The notes below the pieces were generated by a model. It did not search any database. It had not been told where the DNA came from and was given only the letters and a program-made list of their open reading frames with translations. Below are positions 14,792 through 18,682 of a stretch of DNA of 18,682 bases, in pieces. The position numbers were made by a program, and so were the translations under genes. The first letter of the stretch is position 1, and every line of letters starts with the position of its first letter. Location: contig CAJTSV010000056.1 in the NCBI GenBank assembly GCA_910579075.1, positions 5,501 to 24,182 of the forward strand, in the 5' to 3' direction. This stretch comes from an uncultured Eubacterium sp. (GTDB lineage: Bacteria; Bacillota; Clostridia; Lachnospirales; Lachnospiraceae).

Positions 14792-15262
14792 ATGGTAAAT
14801 CCGGATGCAACACTGCGCATGTATCTGCAGTACTATGAAAAAGAAATCAATCTTACAAGGCTTGTAGAAAAGGCATACAACGAAGGAACCGTACAGTGTA
14901 CGGAGCCGGTGCGTGAGATAGAGGTATATGTAAAACCGGAGGATGGCAGGGCATATTATGTAGCAAACAGCGAGGTTCAGTCTTATGTAAATCTGTGGGA
15001 TTCCAAACGGGATACATACGAAAGCAAGCCGCTGAGCGGTGAAATCAGCTGGAACAGTGAAGTAAAGCACCGGCTTATTTTTGAATACCGTGGAAAGCAG
15101 TGTGACTGTGACAGTATTATTGAACGTGTTGTGGAAAAATACAAGAGCATTTATGCAGGGGAAAGGCTGCGGGAAATGGAAATTTATATACGCCAGGAGC
15201 ACGAAGCAGCTTATTATGTCATTGACGGGCGCCACACAGGCTCTGTATCAATGTTTGCATAG
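14792..15262 (+). CDS. Tandemly duplicated DUF6465-like small protein
   Basis: 156 residues; a G-rich ribosome site (AGGGGGA, about 14777-14783) is 8 bases before the ATG. The protein is two copies of one module. Module one spans residues 9-69 with REIEVYVKPEDGRAYYV; module two spans 94-155 with REMEIYIRQEHEAAYYV, each ending near VNLW or VSMF and each preceded by a helix-like LVEKAY or IIERVVEKY. The YVKPE..AAYYV motif followed by V.LF is what I associate with DUF6465 proteins of Lachnospiraceae, usually a single module. No signal peptide or membrane segment; no catalytic motif; function unknown. The GH13 gene follows after 78 bases without a separate credible promoter, so the two are probably cotranscribed. 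Confidence 0.8.
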   Translation: MVNPDATLRMYLQYYEKEINLTRLVEKAYNEGTVQCTEPVREIEVYVKPEDGRAYYVANSEVQSYVNLWDSKRDTYESKPLSGEISWNSEVKHRLIFEYRGKQCDCDSIIERVVEKYKSIYAGERLREMEIYIRQEHEAAYYVIDGRHTGSVSMFA

Positions 15263-15340
15263 CCTGCAGGGCGAAAGCAGCTCCGGCGCTGGATTTTTGG
15301 AATGAAAACTTAAAACTTGATAGAATGGAGATTTTAAGAC

Positions 15341-16720
15341 ATGGCTTGGTATGACAGTGCGGTTTTTTACCATATTCATCCGCTCAGCCTGTGTGGATGC
15401 GAGCATGAAAGCAGGGATGCAGAAGGCTCTCATTTTGATAAACTGGCAGAATGGGCGGGGCATGCGAAGAAAATGGGCTGCAATGCCATTTACATTGGCC
15501 CGGTTTTTCAGGCGGAGACACAGGGATACGGCATAACAGACTATTATAAAATTGACAGCAGGCTTGGGACAAACGAGGAATTCAGGCAATGGGTGGCGCT
15601 GTGCCATGATATGGGAATGCGGGTAATCGTAGATGCGGTATTCAATCATGTCGGCCGCAGCTTTTTTGCATTTCAGCATCTGAGGAAACACGGAAAAAAA
15701 TCTGCATATAAGGAATGGTTTTCGAATCTTAACTTTTCCGGGGACAATGCATATGGCGACGGATTCCGGTATGAGAACTGGGGCGGCTATATGCGCCTGG
15801 TGAAGCTGAATATTCTAAGCCCGTGGCTGCACGATTATCATTTTGATACGGTAAAATACTGGATTCATGAATTTGACATTGACGGGCTCCGTATCGATGC
15901 CATTGATGAGCTGGATTATGATTTCATTAAGGAGCTGAGAAAGGTGACAGACAGCGCCAAGCCGGATTTCTGGCTGATGGGCGAAATAGACGGGCAGGAT
16001 TATGCAAAATGGGTCAATGACCGGATGCTGCATTCGGCGGCTAACAACCTGCTGCAGAAAGGGCTTATCATTGCCTGCAATGACAATGAGCTGCCGGTTG
16101 CGGCTTATCTGATGCGCAGGGTGGATGAGCAGTGCCCGTATGTGAAGCTGTACATATTTGTAGACAACCGCGACGTGTCCCATATTTATGAAAAGCTGAA
16201 CAGGCCGGAGCACCAGTATATGATTACGCTGCTCCAGTATACGGCTTATGGAATCCCGTCCTTATACTGCGGCTCGGAATTTTCCACAAGCCGGATGAAA
16301 ACAGCAGATGATATGGCCGGCTGCCTGGAACTGGCGGATTATAAATATTCCTATATATGGGATGAAATTACATGCCTGCACTGCCTGCTTGGCAGGGCAA
16401 ACCAGCAGTTTCCGGAGCTGTCGTTCGGATTTTACCAGCAGCTGCTGTTAACCCAGCAGCAGTTTGCGTTTGGCAGGGTACTGCGCAAGTCGGCGCTCAT
16501 TACAGCTGTCAACCGTGAGGATGAGCCGGTAAAGCTGGAAATACCGCTTCCGATAGCTGCAAGCCATGCGGTGAATGTGCTGGATGCAAGGATTGAATGG
16601 GAAAAGGAGCCTGCAAAAAGCCTTGATTTGTCCGGGTGTAAGGAGCTGGAAATCCGCGAAAATATGCTGGCTGTGGAAATACCGGCAGGCCGGGGCTGCC
16701 TGTTCCGGGTCACAGTCTGA
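15341..16720 (+). CDS. GH13 alpha-amylase-family protein with altered region IV
   Basis: 459 residues, no signal peptide, so cytoplasmic. GGAG (15327-15330) is 10 bases before the ATG. The (beta/alpha)8 barrel shows region I DAVFNH (Asp98-His103), region II GLRIDAIDEL with nucleophile Asp186 and region III LMGEID with acid/base Glu215. Region IV reads FVDNRDVSHIY (Asn276-Arg277-Asp278): the third catalytic Asp is kept, but the near-invariant His of NHD is Arg, while the Arg of the usual NHDVSRI is His281. A small C-terminal beta domain ends the protein. It most likely acts on maltodextrins or other alpha-glucans, hydrolysing or transferring, if still active. No sugar transporter or regulator is adjacent. 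It converges with the HD-domain gene across 9 bases, with no terminator visible. Confidence 0.9.
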   Translation: MAWYDSAVFYHIHPLSLCGCEHESRDAEGSHFDKLAEWAGHAKKMGCNAIYIGPVFQAETQGYGITDYYKIDSRLGTNEEFRQWVALCHDMGMRVIVDAVFNHVGRSFFAFQHLRKHGKKSAYKEWFSNLNFSGDNAYGDGFRYENWGGYMRLVKLNILSPWLHDYHFDTVKYWIHEFDIDGLRIDAIDELDYDFIKELRKVTDSAKPDFWLMGEIDGQDYAKWVNDRMLHSAANNLLQKGLIIACNDNELPVAAYLMRRVDEQCPYVKLYIFVDNRDVSHIYEKLNRPEHQYMITLLQYTAYGIPSLYCGSEFSTSRMKTADDMAGCLELADYKYSYIWDEITCLHCLLGRANQQFPELSFGFYQQLLLTQQQFAFGRVLRKSALITAVNREDEPVKLEIPLPIAASHAVNVLDARIEWEKEPAKSLDLSGCKELEIRENMLAVEIPAGRGCLFRVTV

Positions 16721-16729
16721 GCAGGGGAT

Positions 16730-17203
16730 TTAGCAGGAAAAGCTGTTCGTCCGGGCAAGGACTTCAAAGGAAGAACAGATTTTGTCTGCCAGGCATACGA
16801 TAGCGGCAGCGCGGCATCTTGGAATGTGGAACAGGGTAAGCGGCCACATGTGGCTTTCAATAATGTTGCTTTCGCATGGTGTGAGGGAATAACGCATGGA
16901 AGCATTTTTTAATGCGGCAGCCGGATGATGCAGCCCGTGCAGGCGTCCGGCATAGCCGTTTTTGTGCCAGTCATACAAATAAAAGTCATGCAGGAATGCA
17001 CCGCGCACCAGCTCTCTGTCGCAGGCGCCAAGGTGCAGCCTGTGGTTGATAAGAAGGCTCAGGCGGGCAACACTGATGACATGGTCGTAGGTGGAAACCC
17101 TGCCGTGCTGGATATACTGTTTCATGCGGGCAGCTTCCGGCGTGTCCGCCAGTCCGTGCAGGTGCTTTTGAATCAGCTGGTTTTCAAGGGGTGTCAGTTT
17201 CAT
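16730..17203 (-). CDS. HD-domain phosphohydrolase-like protein
   Basis: 157 residues. AAGGAG lies 7 bases before the ATG at 17203; a longer in-frame reading to 17251 lacks such a site. The HD metal set is visible: His41 in TYDHV, His72-Asp73 in GAFLHDFYLYDW, His91/His92 in HGLHHP, His118 in ESHMW and Asp140 in CLADK. HD proteins of this size hydrolyse phosphate esters or nucleotides; the substrate is unknown. The start codon lies inside the PF06541 gene upstream, an overlap of 20 bases, so the two are translationally coupled. Confidence 0.85.
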   Translation of the reverse strand: MKLTPLENQLIQKHLHGLADTPEAARMKQYIQHGRVSTYDHVISVARLSLLINHRLHLGACDRELVRGAFLHDFYLYDWHKNGYAGRLHGLHHPAAALKNASMRYSLTPCESNIIESHMWPLTLFHIPRCRAAAIVCLADKICSSFEVLARTNSFSC

Positions 17204-18023
17204 GGGCGTCTCCTTTCTGCTTTTTCCGGTTCCGGTTAAAAGAAAGCGCATGTTTTACGCGCCTGCCAAGCTCGCTGTAGGCGGTACGCGGAAACGTAAC
17301 CGACGAGCGCAGCACGCGTATCTGTGCCCAGTTCATGGTGGAAATGGTTTTCTTTACTTCTTCCGTTATACGGTGTTCCCGGAATTCTTCAAGGGAAATC
17401 CGGTCTTTGAGGCTGTGAATGCCTTCTGAAAGATTTTGCTTTGTATTCTCAATCCATGCATTGTATTTTTCCGATATCTGCGCATCGATAGCCTGTACGG
17501 CAGCTTCCAGCCTGGCATTAATCTGGGCCAGGGAATCCGCAGTCAGGGCGCAGTCAGCTGCAAACACCGCCATAAGCAGCAGGGAAGCCAGTTCTATGGC
17601 ATTGTGCGGCAGCGGGGCAGTCAGGCGCGAGACGTATGGATGAAGCCCGTATAAGACAAGCAGCCCGGCAAACCCGAAGCCAATGGAACAAAACAGGCAG
17701 ATGCGTCCGTGCAGATTCAGGGGCAGGCTGCTGTAATCCCACCAGATGGCATGGAACAGGCGCTCTGTCACATATGAGGTCGTGTATTCCAAAACGGCAG
17801 ACCCGGCCATGCATGCAAAAAATACGGCCCATGCGCTGGGCAGCCTGCTGCATATCAGCACGTCCAGCACGGCCCCGGCCCCGTAAATCGGGCAGTACGG
17901 GCCAATCAGCATGCCGCGGCTGTCCCATTCCAGCTTCGTAATGCTGCAGTATATGGTTTCATAAATCCAGCCGGCGATGCTGTACAGGATAAACCAGATA
18001 AAGAGTGTGCATATCGAATACAT
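17184..18023 (-). CDS. PF06541-type membrane protein (putative ABC-transporter type IV permease-like)
   Basis: 279 residues; GGGAGG is 5 bases before the ATG at 18023. The N-terminal ~150 residues match the family by IWFILYSIAGWIYETIY, RGMLIGPYCPIYGAGAVLD, EYTTSYVTERLFHAIWWDYS and LNLHGRICL, with four or five membrane helices. From about residue 165 the chain becomes a soluble helical tail (NARLEAAVQAIDAQISEKY), then a basic C-terminus. Although labelled as a putative ABC permease in databases, no ABC ATPase is nearby and function is unproven. It is first in the unit with the HD-domain gene and has a strong promoter. Confidence 0.87.
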   Translation of the reverse strand: MYSICTLFIWFILYSIAGWIYETIYCSITKLEWDSRGMLIGPYCPIYGAGAVLDVLICSRLPSAWAVFFACMAGSAVLEYTTSYVTERLFHAIWWDYSSLPLNLHGRICLFCSIGFGFAGLLVLYGLHPYVSRLTAPLPHNAIELASLLLMAVFAADCALTADSLAQINARLEAAVQAIDAQISEKYNAWIENTKQNLSEGIHSLKDRISLEEFREHRITEEVKKTISTMNWAQIRVLRSSVTFPRTAYSELGRRVKHALSFNRNRKKQKGDAHETDTP

Positions 18024-18068
18024 GAATACCTCCCATAATGCGGACAGGGTGTCTGAAAATTATATTCG

Positions 18069-18097
18069 ATTATACACGAGACAGGGCGGGAAATCAA
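18069..18097 (-). promoter_or_regulatory. Promoter of the PF06541 / HD unit
   Basis: Minus strand TTGATT (18097-18092), 17-base spacer, perfect TATAAT (18074-18069). The leader to the ATG at 18023 is about 40 bases. Confidence 0.75.
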
Positions 18098-18167
18098 TGC
18101 TGCATTTTGAGAAGTGGAATGTTATGGTAACAGTTCAGCCCGGGATTTTGTATCGGATGCAGCACCT

Positions 18168-18185
18168 GTGTTAAATATTTAACAA
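18168..18185. promoter_or_regulatory. Candidate Rex (NADH/NAD+ sensor) operator
   Basis: GTGTTAAATATTTAACAA matches the clostridial Rex consensus TTGTTAANNNNTTAACAA at every fixed position but the first; the inner 16 bases are a perfect palindrome (18169-18184). A weak promoter facing proC (TTGTAT at 18148-18153, 17-base spacer, TTAAAT at 18171-18176) would have its -10 inside the site, as in classic repression. A second -10-like TATAAA is at 18229-18234. Confidence 0.55.
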
Positions 18186-18261
18186 AATTTGCAAATGCAC
18201 TCTTTCTTTTTCTGCCAGAATAAGGTAATATAAATACAGAAGCGCAGGCACATGCCAGTAC

Positions 18262-18320
18262 GTGATTGAAAAATTATTTTCGCAATTTGTGAAGCACATC
18301 TTAAGAAAAGCATTTTTCAA
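18262..18320. repeat. Degenerate palindromic repeat before proC
   Basis: TTGAAAAAT (18266-18274) and ATTTTTCAA (18312-18320) are perfect inverted repeats. Bases 18262-18289 match the nested insert at 4881-4908 at 24 of 28 positions. The rest of the 18024-18394 gap holds the promoter and Rex-type site described separately, and nothing else I can support. Confidence 0.6.
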
Positions 18321-18394
18321 ACATGTTTTGGGGTGCGGCAGAAAGCGCCAGGAAATCAGAATATCAGGAAATCAGGATAAAGGAGGAATCCAGC

Positions 18395-18682
18395 ATGAAA
18401 ATAGGATTTATCGGATGCGGAAATATGGCAGCAGCGATGCTAAACGGCATTTTGAAGGCAGGAATACTGAAACCGGAAGAACTGACGGCCTCAGCAGTCA
18501 GCAGCGCGACCAGGGATAAAATCAGGCAGAAACTGAAAATCAGGCTGGCTGCTTCGAATCAGGATGTGGCTGCATTTTCGGATATTATTTTTCTGGCGGT
18601 CAAGCCGCAGTATTATGCGCAGGTGATTGCAGAAATCAGGGAACAGGTGCGCGGGGGACAGATTTACGTTTCGATTGCGCCG
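18395..18682 (+). CDS. proC: Pyrroline-5-carboxylate reductase, N-terminal part (runs off window)
   Basis: The first 96 residues are present; the family is ~265 long. AAAGGAGG (18379-18386) is 8 bases before the ATG. MKIGFIGCGNMAAAMLNGIL is the ProC Rossmann fingerprint (GxGxMA), with the second strand ending near TASAVSSATR and the expected FLAVKPQ at the fourth strand. It reduces pyrroline-5-carboxylate to proline with NAD(P)H in the cytoplasm. A Rex-like palindrome about 210 bases upstream suggests control by redox state, and a degenerate dispersed repeat separates that site from the gene. Confidence 0.92.
   Translation, partial: MKIGFIGCGNMAAAMLNGILKAGILKPEELTASAVSSATRDKIRQKLKIRLAASNQDVAAFSDIIFLAVKPQYYAQVIAEIREQVRGGQIYVSIAP

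Noticed and set aside
15297..15326. Promoter TTGGAA-18-TAGAAT before the GH13 gene
   Set aside because: Transcription would start after the ribosome binding site at 15327-15330, so it could not serve this gene.
16905..16922. Match of 17/18 bases (TTTTTTAATGCGGCAGCC) to the right end of the palindromic repeat
   Set aside because: It lies inside the HD-domain gene, encodes normal residues (AAALKN) there, and has no partner arm; taken as chance.

Overview
The window looks like ordinary chromosome from a low-to-mid GC Firmicute, most likely a gut Lachnospiraceae (Clostridia). The reasons are strong AGGAGG-type ribosome binding sites before nearly every gene, sigma-A-like promoters, and a set of families typical of that group: cell-wall-binding repeat proteins fused to a transglutaminase fold, DHHW/AlgX-like proteins, DUF975, DUF6465-like and PF06541 proteins. 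I see no prophage, conjugative element, CRISPR array, rRNA or tRNA. Family names come from recognition of motifs; no search was run.

Layout. Positions 1-2587 (+) hold the 3' part of a surface protein (cell-wall repeats plus transglutaminase-like domain) and a DHHW/AlgX-like SGNH protein, ending in a clear terminator that faces a small secreted protein of unknown function (2674-3363, -). Positions 3426-4593 (+) hold metA behind a structured leader. A 670-base gap then carries a palindromic repeat (4864-5005) that has itself been split by a smaller palindromic insert. Next are a YcdX-type PHP phosphohydrolase, a curious run of 35-base tandem repeats that starts inside its last codons, an RND-type exporter with a very large coiled-coil insertion, lysC and a DUF975 membrane protein (5264-12304, +). 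A second copy of the palindromic repeat at 12361-12468 works as the terminator there.

The minus strand then carries an ArsB/NhaD/SLC13-type permease followed by a cytidylate-kinase-like protein (14558 down to 12575). From a divergent intergenic region, a duplicated DUF6465-like protein and a GH13 alpha-amylase-family protein run rightward (14792-16720). They converge on a minus-strand pair, a PF06541 membrane protein and an HD-domain protein whose genes overlap by 20 bases. The window ends inside proC (+), preceded by a near-perfect Rex-type operator and another degenerate repeat.

Metabolically, metA and lysC belong to the aspartate-family amino acid routes and proC to proline synthesis, but they are separate units here. 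No novel multi-gene system is convincingly present. The most interesting items are the nested palindromic repeats, the chained mini-ORFs in the 35-base repeats, the coiled-coil RND protein, the H/R swap in the GH13 region IV, residue Asp111 in MetA, and the Rex box before proC.
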